Source: Harmonia axyridis
Lineage: Eukaryota; Arthropoda; Insecta; Coleoptera; Coccinellidae
NCBI RefSeq assembly: GCF_914767665.1
Contig: NC_059501.1
Coordinates: forward strand, 73,382,798-73,446,797
Direction of reading: 5' to 3'
DNA: 64,000 nucleotides
The position numbers were made by a program, and so were the translations under genes. The notes beneath the pieces are model-generated. The model saw only the letters and a program-made list of their open reading frames with translations. It was not told the origin of the DNA and did not search any database. Below are positions 11,440-22,837 of this stretch, piece by piece. How positions within the stretch are numbered: position 1 is the stretch's first letter; every line of letters begins with the position of its first letter.

Positions 11440-11850
11440 ATTTGGAATCCGATATTTTTTCTAATTGTCGAATTTATAGTATACAGAATATCTATTATTT
11501 TCTATATCTACCTGCTGAAATCCAAGGTTTGCCAACTATTGCTCTCCTAGTGTCATCCCTTGTTTCACGTCATTTGGAGCTCTTGAAGTATGTTTTCTGA
11601 ATTTCTGATATATTTAGGTATTCATCTCAATATATGTATTTTGAGTTGATATGAAACGTTGATTCACTATGGGACATAAGAAGTGCGTTCTTTGTGGAGA
11701 AACTCGCGAATTGAGTGAAATATCGTATCATTTCCGCGCGCTTCATGTCAAATTTGATAGTTCATGTTGGGGACAAAATTTGCCTACAGAAAATGTCATA
11801 TGCTCCCCCTATCTATGTTCATTACTCTGAAACTATAATCTATCAGCAAT
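11440..11850 (+). pseudogene. Zinc-finger-like (possible THAP) exon in a duplicated block, copy A
   Basis: From the ATG at 11669 the frame reads MGHKKCVLCGETRELSEISY and continues to a Cys/Trp-containing stretch before a stop near 11830. A CxxCG start followed by SEISYH resembles the beginning of THAP-type DNA-binding domains, but the later C-x2-H half is not clear. The whole ~400-bp block, including upstream non-coding DNA, recurs at 23770-24170. There the ATG frame is broken by a TGA. Decayed gene or fragment; the family call is a guess from the short motif. Confidence 0.35.
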
Positions 11851-11879
11851 TCAGTCAATTTGACAGGGCACCACTTTCT

Positions 11880-12331
11880 CTAATAAAGTGTGCGGTATTC
11901 TTTGTTCGGCTAACAAGCGCTCAAAAACTGAAAATATGTCAAAGCAGGCTTTCCACGAATTCTTTTTCGACAAGTTTCGACCCAGTTCCAAAGCACAAGC
12001 GCGCAAAATATGTCATTACTTTTATCGCAGCATTCTACCATCATTGTTAATCTCCCACTATTCCCGCCACTTCTCCCCAAAATCGATCTCTGATCGCGTT
12101 CGTTCCCCATACATTCCCGATTAAATCGACACTTTCCATCAGAAATATATCGCAGCGTCCCGTGAGATCCCGTTCTCTCTACCGCGCTCCTCTCACAGTT
12201 CCAGCACTCTTCCTGCTGTCCTGCCGTCCTGCAGCAGCAGTTGCTACCCGACCACCCGAGTCTCAACAAGTGTTTCGCACTGGCAGAATTCGCGTCCTGC
12301 TGTGTTTTCTTAACGGATCCCGCTCGCCCGA
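11880..12331 (+). promoter_or_regulatory. GC- and CpG-rich probable promoter and 5' UTR
   Basis: This block is distinctly richer in G+C and CpG than the AT-rich DNA on both sides. It leads straight into a short coding exon with a consensus splice donor. Several overlapping open frames on both strands are side effects of the composition. I infer a transcription start here but see no decisive TATA box. Confidence 0.4.
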
Positions 12332-12398
12332 ATGTTCAGCAGGACTTCCGGCTTCGTCCAACGGGAAGATCCTGAGGATTTGCAACGCCATCTCGAAC
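12332..12398 (+). CDS. Candidate first coding exon of an unidentified gene
   Basis: ATG at 12332 opens 22 codons (MFSRTSGFVQREDPEDLQRH and on) plus one base, then a strong donor, C|GTGAGT, at 12399. An in-frame TAA at 12311 fixes the start. The peptide is charged, typical of an N-terminus, with no domain visible. The downstream exon must enter in phase 1. The candidate exon at 41324 starts in phase 0, so it could belong to the same gene only through an intermediate exon. The product is not recognised. Confidence 0.4.
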
Positions 12399-12562
12399 GT
12401 GAGTTTCGCCTGTCATTTCCGGGGTTTTTGTGTTGTCTCTTATGTTTTCACGTATAAAGGAGGGGATGTTTGGGGTTTTGGTGTTGGGTTGAGTGACTTG
12501 AGGGAATTAGGGCCATCCGTCATTGTCTTTCTCCGAGTTTGTTGCTCGGGGGACCCCTGAAA

Positions 12563-12579
12563 CAGAGGCGGCTCGTGAC
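12563..12579. mobile_element. hAT-type terminal sequence
   Basis: CAGAGGCGGCTCGTGAC matches the form of terminal repeats of ZMYM1-like hAT transposons. It lies on the side where the minus-strand hAT transposase remnant at 13878-14530 would end, so it may be that element's 3' terminus. No matching opposite terminus was found. Confidence 0.4.
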
Positions 12580-12686
12580 TTTTGTAGATCGTGTGGGGAG
12601 TGTTATGAAAAAATTTAGGAAAACACTGATGTGAAATAAGGAACTTTTGGGTGCTCGTCTTTCATTACACTCTTGAAAACCGCTTA

Positions 12687-13622
12687 TACCGGGTGTTTCC
12701 AAATTAGACGTGAGCCTTGGAGGACGTGTTAGTATTACCCATTTGCTGTCGATTGAGCCTTATTTATTGATAACCAAAAATCTTCAGTTTCCGAGATATT
12801 TGACTTCTTGTGTTTTTAAAAAAATTTCTCACCTTACTTCATTTTTCGTCAATTTTTTTACGTTGACCAAATTTGATTATAATTTTGGATTATTTTCGTG
12901 GCCAGCGAGAAGAGTAGATCTAACATCGTTAGACTAGACGAAGCAGCGAGAATATTGAAAGTAAATTTCAGGTGGAAGTAAAAACTTAAAGAATAAGAAA
13001 GAGCGCACATGCTCAAATAAGGAATGGTGGAGGTCATTTGGGACATAATTTATTAATACATTTTCTACTTAAATTTTGAGTTAAATTGCAATTAAAAATT
13101 TTTAATCCATTAATTTCCTTTCTTTGATTATTTTCCTTTTCAAATCAAAATCTGCTGAAACAAAATTAGTGACTGCATTCTAATGAAAACTTTTTTAGGA
13201 AATGAAGAAGGAATTTGGCAAGTTTTTTAAATGATTTTGTAATACATGAATTGTGGAATTCGAAATTGCAGGCAAATTTATATCAGTGATTCAATATTCT
13301 TTTCTTCATATACCAACTTTCAAATCATACTAATTCTCATTCAGCATCTACCTTCATACATATCATATCTTTAGCGAGTCGTTCTCGCGACTCGCTAAAT
13401 ATCCTTTGCTGATGAGAATAATTCAAAATTTGAATCAGACTTGGTAAACGTAGATAACATTGACGAAAAATGAAGTGAGGTAAGAAATTTTTTTAAAAAC
13501 ACAAGAACTCAAATATCTCGGAAACTGTTGTTCGGTTATCAATAAATAAGGCTCAATCGACAGCAGATGAGTGATACTAACATATTCTTCAAGATTCATG
13601 TCTGATATGGAAACATCCTGTA
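12687..13622. mobile_element. TIR element with ~160-180-bp inverted ends
   Basis: The left arm starts TACCGGGTGTTTCCA and the right ends TGGAAACATCCTGTA. The inner parts of the arms also pair: the CTTACTTCATTTTTCGTCAA block near 12833 against TTGACGAAAAATGAAGTGAG near 13464, and GATTGAGCCTTATTTATTGA against its inverse near 13545. The 936-bp element has no transposase frame and is non-autonomous. It lies between the hAT-like terminus at 12563 and the hAT transposase remnant, so it probably inserted into that element. Confidence 0.7.
13370..13399. other. Perfect 12-bp stem-loop
   Basis: TTTAGCGAGTCG, a 6-base loop (TTCTCG), then CGACTCGCTAAA. It sits inside the TIR element. Its surroundings (AATTCTCATTCAGCATCT on the left; TCAAAATTTGAATCAGACTT on the right) resemble 19925-20025, which lacks this hairpin. 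Confidence 0.7.
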
Positions 13623-13877
13623 TGCCTATAGCCCTATATATAGTTTTGTAGTCTCCAAGGATGCAAATGGTAGATGAATGAACGAGTACTTAAAAGCCCC
13701 TCTGACTTCACGTTTGTGCTCTTCATTCTTTTTTAGATAATCTCCTCAAATCCACACAAAACTACAAGAAACGAAAAAGTGTAGTACAAGACCACAGTTT
13801 TTTTTACATTGTTCTAAATTACCAGTGGTCCTCAACTATTGGCTGTAGGTTGTTTTAAAAAATTGAATATAGAGAAT

Positions 13878-14530
13878 TCATTCGGAGATGGAATAGAAGG
13901 AAATAAATACTAAAGATAATAGAAACACATTCTCAATATCGAATTCAAAATCATAAAAAATATCCAACAGAGCGAGCCCAGTCAATTTATCATTTCCCAT
14001 TGTTCTTTTTAAATACGTTTTCAGTCCCTTGAGGGTAGAATAAGTTCCTTCCGGCATGGTCGTCGATACTGGTAACGTACAAAATATTTTGCGTAATATA
14101 GACATGCTAGGAAATAACTGCACATGATATTTAGAAAGAACCGATATTACTCTAAGTTTTGATTAGGGAATCATCAATAATTCCTTCTTCCCCATTTTGA
14201 ATTCACATTCAAGGGTTATTTCGTTGGCTATTTCTGTCTCCATTTCATATAATGTTGTCAATTTTTTGGAATCAAAGAGTCATTACTCCAATCAATCAAA
14301 CACTTGGAATATGATAACACATATTGATGTTTGAGAAATCTGTTATTCAATCGGAAGTTTTGAAGCCAGATGTTCTATTGCTTCGGAACATATTCCGAGT
14401 AGCACAATTGCATATTTTTTTATGAAGGAGCACTCCCAGCATTCGTCGGTTTTAGGAAGTTGCTTTGTAAGACATTTCCAACCATGATTCAAAGAAGTGA
14501 TAACATTTCTTTTATAATTGTGTTCAACTA
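13878..14530 (-). pseudogene. hAT transposase remnant (dimerisation domain)
   Basis: The minus-strand frame 14123-13878 carries the C-terminal hAT dimerisation signature: LFPSMSILRKIFCTLPVST, an E at the usual SxxER position, STLKGLKTYLKRTMGNDKLT, then LALLDIFYDFEFDIENV. This is the version found in ZMYM1-like hAT transposases. The upstream 400 bp reads with several stops and frame changes, so the element is dead. The first methionine is only where the open stretch begins. Confidence 0.65.
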
Positions 14531-14539
14531 CAAAAATTT

Positions 14540-16029
14540 GAATTTTTTGGTAGGTAATCTTTGAGAAGCAACCCCCAAGAAATTTTTTCTATATTGAAAT
14601 TGCCGATCGAAGTAATAAATGTTGCTGAAGGTGGGGCTGAGCCACAAAGCCCCCCTAGCTGCGCTAGTGCTTATACAGTTCTGTAATTTGCGCATTATGA
14701 ATGAGCGCTGAAAAGCTCATGATTTCAAGTTAGTGCTTTTAGTAACCTAACCTGAAAAACTGTGTAGTTGACGAAATAAATTATGGTTAACATTAAACTA
14801 TTTGTGGGGATTATTTTATTTTATTTGATAATGAATTTCCATCGACGGTATGGTTGAATTTTCCTATTTTGATCTTTCTGATGCTGCAGTCTACACGAAA
14901 TTTTACATAAAGCTCTAAATTGTCATTTTATATTTACTTGCAAAATATCAAAAGGACTTGATCTATCGTTACGGAATTATTCGTTAATTTTTTTCAATAT
15001 TTTGCTTAATTTTCTAAAGTTATACGCATTCTGAGTAGGCAAACAATATTAGATTGAGCTCAACTCAGATTAATTCACTAAATGACTATTTAAAGTCTCG
15101 TACTTTAAATCGTCATTTTCAATCCAATTGCAAATCTCAATCGAACCTGCATTTTCGAAATTAATAGGAACACAAAATTCCGATTCACATACCATTTTTA
15201 AAGAACCCCAACAACATATATGAGTCGAATATTATCGTTTGACACCATTCTTGGTCCAAAATTAAAAAATGACAGACATTATGACGAAATGATAGCGAAC
15301 AAAACCAATGAGAAATCTTATAATGAATACTATTGAAAAACGTTGAATGATGTGATGATTTCCTATGAAAAACCTAATGACACTCATCCTGAAAATTTTT
15401 ATAGCAACCATATACTTCCTTCGAATTTTTTAATATCACAAACAAACCAAGATGCAATGTTTCTTACTCTCTATTCAAATTAGGGACCATGTCGAAATAC
15501 AGCAAGATTAAAGAATTCCTTTCTAAGACCTTCCTTTGAAAAATTCAACAACAAAGAAAATAGGAGTAATCGAGGAGAACTGACAATTTTATGCAAATTA
15601 TCTCTCAACGTGAAATATTCACTCCTTTCCTGAATTTTTCTTTCATAGTGTTGGAGATAAATTTCAGGATATCAGGCTCTACAGAGGGTCGCATGTTTTA
15701 GGTATACATTTGAATAAACGTCTCAACGGTAGCAAGGAGCCGCAGAGGAAAATTGGAGATGCTTAAATGGAAATTATGATACTTCTTCCACTCGTACATT
15801 CAATTTAATCTGCAATATGCTAATTTAAATAAATTGTTAATTGCACAGTAATTGCCTCTTTACTTAGAGACGAATGAATCGATATCAGAATAATTTGAAA
15901 AATAAAGGTCTAGCAAGAAGTTTGACCTCCCATCTGGTGAGCTCATTAAAATATATCGTACCTACTTCTCCTTTTATTTTAGTGGAAGGGTTGTACAAAT
16001 CAGGAGGGGGTTATTCTGTTATTACTAGG
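14540..16029. other. Non-coding stretch
   Basis: No gene, RNA or clear transposon end recognised. A short GC-rich patch near 14630-14670 (GGGGCTGAGCCACAAAGCCC) stands out against AT-rich DNA, without a known meaning. Confidence 0.4.
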
Positions 16030-16035
16030 GATTCA

Positions 16036-16835
16036 TCAAGCCAAGTAGCTTGACATTTTAACTAACTATTTGACTTGAAAATCAAGCTCGTGAAAAATTA
16101 CATACTTGAGGTTGACTTTACTTGATTTTAGATATTTATTGTTTGACTTGAAATCAAGTTACTTGATATTACTTGAGCTTGATATGCAAATTAATGGACA
16201 CGCATCGCACGGCATATATTTCTGTAATCTTAGACGCTTAGACTAAATAAGGGGAGTCCTCGAGCGCCGAGAGACTGAAACATTCGCCAGTGTGAGTTTA
16301 TTAGTAGTTTTCTCACATTTCTATGAAATCTATTGGTAGATTTTGGTAGTTTTAGAAATATCTTTCCAAACTTAGCCAAAATGGCCAAGGATTTTTCATC
16401 AACGCCAACATCTGCAGCTCCTGTTGAAAGACAATTTTTCAGAGCTGCTCTTACAGTTACAAAAACCCGCAATAGGATAGGCGACGAATCTATAAGATGC
16501 CTCATGTGTTTTAAATCCTGGATGGAAAATTATAAAATCAAACAAAACCTGGAGGTTTCTCAATATAAAGATACTGTATTTTTTTATTATTTTCTATCTT
16601 GTTGTGATTTATAGTGATTTTATTCATGTTTCTATTCCAGAAAAGTAGATATGTTCGGTTCCTTCTCATTTAATCATTTTTTTATTGATGTGACAATACA
16701 CAATAAATCTGCTGAAAATCAAGTAGCTTGATATGATTCAAGTACTTGACTTGAGATTGAAAAAATACTACTTGACTTGAGATTGACTTAAAATCAGGTC
16801 AAGCCAAGTAGCTTGAAACTGAAGCACTGATTCTA
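16036..16835 (+). mobile_element. hAT element remnant with CAAGTAGCTTGAC ends
   Basis: The right end, read inward, is CAGTGCTTCAGTTTCAAGC then TACTTGGCTTGAC. The left end carries the same CCAAGTAGCTTGAC word near 16040. Subterminal DNA is packed with ACTTGA/TCAAGT words on both sides. Inside lies only the C-terminal end of a hAT transposase, so this is an internally deleted copy. I could not match an 8-bp target duplication. Confidence 0.65.
16333..16614 (+). pseudogene. hAT transposase C-terminal dimerisation fragment
   Basis: The frame reads FPNLAKMAKDFSSTPTSAAP, VERQFFRAA (the SERxFS position), LTVTKTRNRIGDESIRCLM and CFKSWM. These are the landmarks of the hAT dimerisation domain. The N-terminal BED finger and DDE core are absent. 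This copy differs from the hAT remnant at 13878, so two hAT lineages are present. Confidence 0.75.
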
Positions 16836-17040
16836 CACATTCTTGGCAGGAATTGTATGTTGTTTATGCAATCCCAAATATTTTTGTACTTACCGGAAGA
16901 GAAGTTGTTGGTTCAGGTCGATATAAAGGGTTTTTACAAAGGTTTCATTCTGCATAGCCCGCTGTTAGATGACTAGCTATCACTCTTGAAGCTGCCATAT
17001 TTTGACATTTGACAAGTAAAAACAACGCCATTGATGAAAA

Positions 17041-17740
17041 ATGGAACGATATATGCTTCAATAACGCACTAAAATTGTTGTAATTCACTTCGAAAATGGT
17101 GAAAATTTTGCAGTCACAGTTTGCAAAACTGAAGCATTTCTGGTTCGTTGTGGAATATCTTCACGGCCGGCAATAATGAAATATCATCTTCAGTGATGAG
17201 GCCCATTTTCACCTCGGCAGCTATGTTCATGAGCAAATTGTCGAAAAATTCAAGAATGATTGTTGAAAAGAGTCTCCATCCCCAACGTATATCACTGTTT
17301 GGTGAGGTGTTTGCACTGATAGTGTGATTGGACCTTAAACTTAGTCGAAAATGTGGCTACCGAGCTATGAGATTAATAAGCTTTAAGGCCGGAATTGAAA
17401 GATATTGATGTTGACGACGTTTATTTCAAACAAGATGGAGCTACGTGCCACACGAGCAACGAAACTATCGCAATTTTGCAAGAAAAGTATTCTGGTCTTT
17501 TTATTTCTCGAACCGGAGATAACAATTGGCCACCGAAATCTTGTGTTTCATGACCTTTAAACTTTTTTCGTTGGGGATACGTGAGATATGAGGTCGATGC
17601 CACTGCTCCACAATCGATTCAAGACCTCAAAGATTGAATTCGTGAGATTATTGAGAATATACAGCCGCAACTGAGCAAATTGATCATGAAAAAGGATATG
17701 GTGTGGAGTGATTCATTAATCTCATCTCATATATACAGAT
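17041..17740 (+). pseudogene. DD41D-type mariner-like transposase, decayed
   Basis: The plus strand starts with an MERYMLQ-like N-terminus, then FSDEAHFHLGSYVHEQIVEK (first catalytic Asp) and FKQDGATCHTSNETIAILQE (second Asp). The third catalytic Asp is replaced (PLNFFRWGY instead of PLDYF). Many stops and frame changes interrupt it. It is related to the element at 27931-28872. Confidence 0.65.
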
Positions 17741-17883
17741 TGGGAAAATATATTCAGAAAGAAAGAATAGTCATAGCCCAATGGCACAATACAACAATCA
17801 AAACATTTACGATATCGAATATACTAGTGATTTCTTTCAATGGTGAAGTGGGGATGGTCACACTTACGGATGCATCTTTATAG

Positions 17884-19990
17884 TCAAAGTAGTCGCTTTC
17901 CGAACGTGGGATGCGTAGTAGGACAATTTGGGTTGAAAATAAAGTAGATTCCTAGTAAATTGAAATTATAAAATGGGAATTTGGTGGTCGATCAAAATAC
18001 ATTTTCAATTACATTACAAAATTCCATAAATGTGGTTGTTACGAACATCCAGTAATTGCAATATATTGTATACCTGACTTCACGTCAGCGGTTTCCTCTT
18101 TTTCTGTCACTTTATTTATTTTTCCAATTCCCGAAGGCATCAGAAATCTCCCAGTTGTCGCAAAATATCGAAAGTTTTTGTGACCCGATCCGAGGTTTTA
18201 ATAGCATTTAATTTCCCAGAGCTCATCAATTCTTGTTCAGGATGGGATTAGAGAAATTCAATCGGATTATTGGAGTCGTAAATTCCAATCAAGAAATGCC
18301 CTATCGATTTTTCCAACTCACAATCCATCAAATCACAGACCGATTCATTTCGTTTGGCACAGTAACCCCGACCTGTTTCAATCAACTTTCCATTGAAATG
18401 GGGCCTCATATATCTCGCAGCAAACGCGGATAATTCGAACTGGATTGATATTCCCGCTGATGCTGAAATTTAGGTGGAAATTGGACAGAGTTTTGTGATC
18501 GTTACAGGTCTTGTGGGAATTTGATGTTATGCTATGCTATCTGTTTTGTACTGTTGTTCTTGGAAATATGGCAATAACTTTCGAAAGAGGAGATCAAAAG
18601 ACCTGAATTATTCAGGTGAGGTTTGATGTGTGAATGGTTTTGTTGATGGGAAAGCTTGGTTCAATTTGTTCTAGTGGCGTAGCGAAAAATTTGTAAATTG
18701 AAGGGATTGCGAACATCCACCCGAAAAGTAGACCTCATCGGTAAATGCATGATCCTCAATTTTCCAAAACATAATGCCCACTGAACAAAATTTTAGAGAA
18801 TATAATAAATTTCCTTCAAAACTTTAGAGTTCTACTTTTTGGACTATACCACTAGCGCTTGGCTACGACATCAACCTACTGAATAGTGAGCATTTTAAAA
18901 AATAGTAGGTACCTATATTCTAAAACAAGTTGCAGAATGGGCTCCTATTCCAACACGAATGCGAAATTGGAAAACGAGCGACGAAAGAGCGAGTTTTGGA
19001 ACGCATGAGTGTTGGAATTGCCTTCTACAATGAGTATTAGACGATATTTTCTCTATTTCAGTCTAGTTTTGTAAAATATTGTCGAAATTCGATGAAAAAT
19101 TCAGATCATACATCCTAGTAACATTTGTATTGTATCTTGGCAGTTGGTGTGACTGTTACGAAAATTGACAGATTATGAAATTTCAATTTGAATCGTATGT
19201 TTTGAATTTTGAAATAATTTATAATTATCCATTGAATTCACGAATTATGTCTGACGAAATCGATTTAATACCAACAGAATTAGGAGAAATTGTGAATAAT
19301 GTCGCAAATCATTTCACTAAATCCAAATTATATTATATTGACAATAATTGACGTGTGTTGAATTTTGATTGAATTGGAAGTCTGACGTCTGTGTAGACAA
19401 CCACAAAACGAAAAATATAACTGAAAACAATGCTGTAATGAGTTCATTACAGCACTGTTTTTAGAACTGTAATGAACTCATTACGATACTGAAAAGTAGT
19501 TATGCTGCCGGATTGGTCTTTAATTACTTTGTTTAGTTTTCTTTTAAAAATAGCAAAAAACTGTATCACAATGGTATAGGAATTCATAAAAAAGGTAGCT
19601 AATAAAATAGAAATATTTACTACATAGATGATAGTTGTGACAACTTCAGGACACAAGATTTTCGACCAACTTTTGGAGCGGGCTTCTTTTTGGTATTCAG
19701 TTGAGGGAATGTAGGTGCGTATATTAAACATTTTTCTATTCTGCATAATTGACATACTAGCCGAAAAATTTTTGAAATATTTGTGATCAGGTAATCAGGT
19801 AGAGGATTATTATTAAAATAGCCCCTCTTTATTTCATTATATATTCAACTTGTATACTTGTATAGATCTTTTAAAAATAAATTATTTTCTAAGATCCTTC
19901 ACAAAGACACAAAGTACGGACTAATTCTTATTCAACATCTAATACAGCATAATTTTGCTTTTCTTATACATATCGTATCCTTTTCTGGTG
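17884..19990. other. Non-coding stretch with one unassigned open frame
   Basis: The only sizeable frame (19755-19447, minus, ~100 codons) has two hydrophobic segments and a basic loop (FAIFKRKLNKVIKD), loosely like insect chemoreceptors, but no diagnostic motif. I would not call it a gene. 19925-20025 is a repeat also seen near 13330-13450. Confidence 0.3.
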
Positions 19991-20030
19991 AAAATAATCC
20001 AAAATTTGAATCAAACTTGGTCAATGTACA

Positions 20031-21170
20031 TAGGCGTACAACTTTGTTTTCACCGTTTTTTTCCGAAATGAGAGGCTTTATTGTAGAAAACTGGTTATAC
20101 ATTTATGATTCAAAGTATTGTCCATCGCTGACCACTACTTTCTACCATCTTTCGGGCAGCGTACGAATCTCGCGTTGAAAAAACTGGTCATGTGCCGTGT
20201 GCCATTGAACGAAACGAGTGATAGTCCGGGGGACCAACGTCTGGAGAATATGTCGGGTGGGGTAGGACCATTTCAACGTCTCCAAGTATGTCTTGACCAC
20301 TTTCGCAACATGGTGTCGAGCATTGTCATGCTGTAAAATCACTTCATCATGTCTCTCGTTGTATTGCGGCCGTTTGTCTTTCAATGCTCGGCTCAAAGGC
20401 ATCAATTGCGTTCGATAACGATCTCTGTGATTGTTTCAATCGGTTTTATCAACTCATAATACATTACGTCGAGAGAGTCCCATCAGATATTGAGCATGAC
20501 CTTGGAACCGTGAATATTCGGTTTCGCCGTCGAAGTGGAAGCATGGTCGGGATATCCCCATGTTTTTCTGCGCTTGGCATTATCGTGATCAACCCATTAT
20601 TCGTATCCAGTCACAATGCGATGCAGAAATCCCATCCGTCTCTGCCTTGCAAGTAGCTGTTCACATTCAAACGTCGTTCAATATCTCTCGGTTTCAACTC
20701 GTAAAGCACCCAATTTCCTTGTTTCTGAATCATTCCCATGACTTTCAGGTTTTTTGATATGGCTTTTTGCGTCACTACCGAAGATCCTGTCAATTATGGT
20801 TGCGTTTGACACGAGTCTTAATCAAGTCATGCCTCCAATTCTGCATGTTGGTCTTCGACGTAAAAATTACCGTTCTTGAAGCGTTGAAAACACTCCCGAT
20901 ACGTTATTTTACTAATAGCGGTCTCACCATAGGTACTTGAGAACATTCGATGAGCCTCAGCTTTCTCCATATTAAAGCAGAAAATTAAAACCTCCCGCAT
21001 ATGACGAGAATTTGGCTCGTAAGCTGAGATGTTTTATCGAGAATAACTCCATGATGCAGGCACAAATCGACTAATATTTCGATGGCGTTATGTTAACAAA
21101 TACCTAAGCTTATTGTATGACATCTACGATCTATTTATTTCGACTACCGCTACAGCGACCTATTGATAAA
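20031..21170 (-). pseudogene. Mariner (DD34D family) copy 1, decayed
   Basis: Minus strand. The left terminus reads TAGGCGTACAACTTTG, shared (inverted) with the end of the copy at 61194-62036. Readable pieces, broken by frameshifts, are the helix-turn-helix region (KAISKNLKVMGMIQKQGNWV, YELKPRDIERR) and the second catalytic Asp block (LQHDNARHHVAKVVK). The region around the third Asp is disrupted. The 5' terminal repeat is not readable beside an (AT)n tract near 21170. Confidence 0.75.
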
Positions 21171-21610
21171 CATATATATATATATATATAAACGAAGCAC
21201 TGTAATAGAAGCACTGTAACAGAATAATTTGAATTTTTTTTGTCAAAAAGAAGGCTCCAGAAAATGATTAAGGAAATGAGAAGAAACAGAGATTTGAAAC
21301 TTTCAGTATAGATTATAAGAGCTTCACTATAATTTTCAATTCTAAATATCTTCCAATTCCGTAAAAATCATTAGTGGGAGTGCATTCGCAAATGCAGATT
21401 TTAATTTCGAAATGAGGTGTCGGCGAATCATTTCTCTTCGAAGAAATATAGTTTTTCCTCAAGAGAATTATTGTTTCAGATGATTAAAAAGCTTCAACAT
21501 TACGCGTGATTACATTGAGGCTTGCTTAAACTTGTTTGACAGGTTCGTACTTCCTCTAAGCTCCCAATTTAATCTTCTCCACTAAATCACTAGGGAAATT
21601 CACAGACATC

Positions 21611-21820
21611 GTGACGAAATTATGGACCGATTTGTTTGAGGAACGACCACTCAATATCGCGCTGCAGGGTTTGAATTCGAAGTTACCCCAAACTAATGAA
21701 GTTAGGAGTTTGATCCATGCTCATTACTTCGTCAAATGTAGTTTGAAATCAGTTTTGGAGTGTACTATTTTGTTGTTGTCCATCATGACCTCTCTACATT
21801 TGGGCACAAAGCGCTTTTAA
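21611..21820 (+). pseudogene. Gene-like frame in tandem unit 1
   Basis: A 69-codon frame (TKLWTDLFEERPLNIALQGL onward) preceded by a possible acceptor (AATTCACAG). It recurs at 22628-22837 with a handful of substitutions and is cut short in the third unit, which carries a small deletion. I do not recognise the protein. Open-frame preservation between units could be chance given recent duplication. Confidence 0.25.
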
Positions 21821-22627
21821 CTAGGTCAAACGAAACCGCACTGAAGCCAGTTAACTTACCTGAACAGCGTGAAGGATATGCAAATGGAAATTTTCAACGG
21901 TTCGATAAAATTTCAATACGTTCGACTTGGAGATAAAACAGGGGTTCCAAGCTTAGAAACTCAAAGGCATTAATAAAATTCACAATTGACGTCTTATTTC
22001 AGAACAAACCATCAGGATCAAACGAATTTAAATTACCAATTGAACGTTTTCGATTACATCGTAGGAGTCAACTCGAATAGAGTTTTCATTGATAAAGTTT
22101 GTAAGATAAACTTGGTTAAAGGAGACGGAAGTATGGCTGGGACTATTATTTAGTTCCTCAGGGTATTTCGCTTCCGGAAAGTTTTCCTTCTTGAGATAGG
22201 ACAAAAATTATCAATGAAGCGTGTATGTGTGGGATGCAGTGATTAAGGTGTTTGAAGGAATTCTAACCTTTCATTTCAGCAGACACGTACTCAATTTTCC
22301 TCTAGGAAACTCTGAATATTTTTCGCTATGGTTCATAATTTCTCTTGATGGCATAGAATATAAGTTAAGGCTCTCATCTTCATATCTGATGTTTTTTATT
22401 TAGTTTTGAACTTTAAACTCTCAATGTGAACAGGTGGGTGAAAATTTCTCTGTGCATTTATGCAAACACGTGGGTGTCAAGATTAGGAACTCGAAGGCAA
22501 TAATACCAAAACTAAAGGAAGCAGAGTTGACGGCTCTCTCTAACTTTTTTGTAAGGTTCCTACCTACTTCCTATAAGCTCCCTATTTAATCCTCTTTACT
22601 GAATCAGTAGGGAAATGTACAGACATC

Positions 22628-22837
22628 GTGATGAAATTATGGAACGATTTGTTTGGGGAACGACCACTCAATATCACGCTGCAGGGTTTGGATTCGAAGT
22701 TACCGGAAACTAATGAAGTAAGGAGTTTGATCCATGCTCATTACTTCGTCCAATGTAGTTTGAAATCAGTTTTGGAGTGTACTATTTTGTTGATATCCAA
22801 CATGACCTCTCTCCGTTTGGACACAAAACGCTTTTAA
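22628..22837 (+). pseudogene. Gene-like frame in tandem unit 2
   Basis: Counterpart of the frame in unit 1 (MKLWNDLFGERPLNITLQGL). Substitutions include both silent and replacement changes. About 200 bases downstream, each unit has a TTATTTCAG|AACAAACC acceptor-like junction followed by DNA related to 24240-24480. Confidence 0.25.

Noticed and set aside
11910..12560. Overlapping open frames of 78-132 codons on both strands
   Set aside because: They reflect high G+C; only the ATG at 12332 with a donor has gene-like context.
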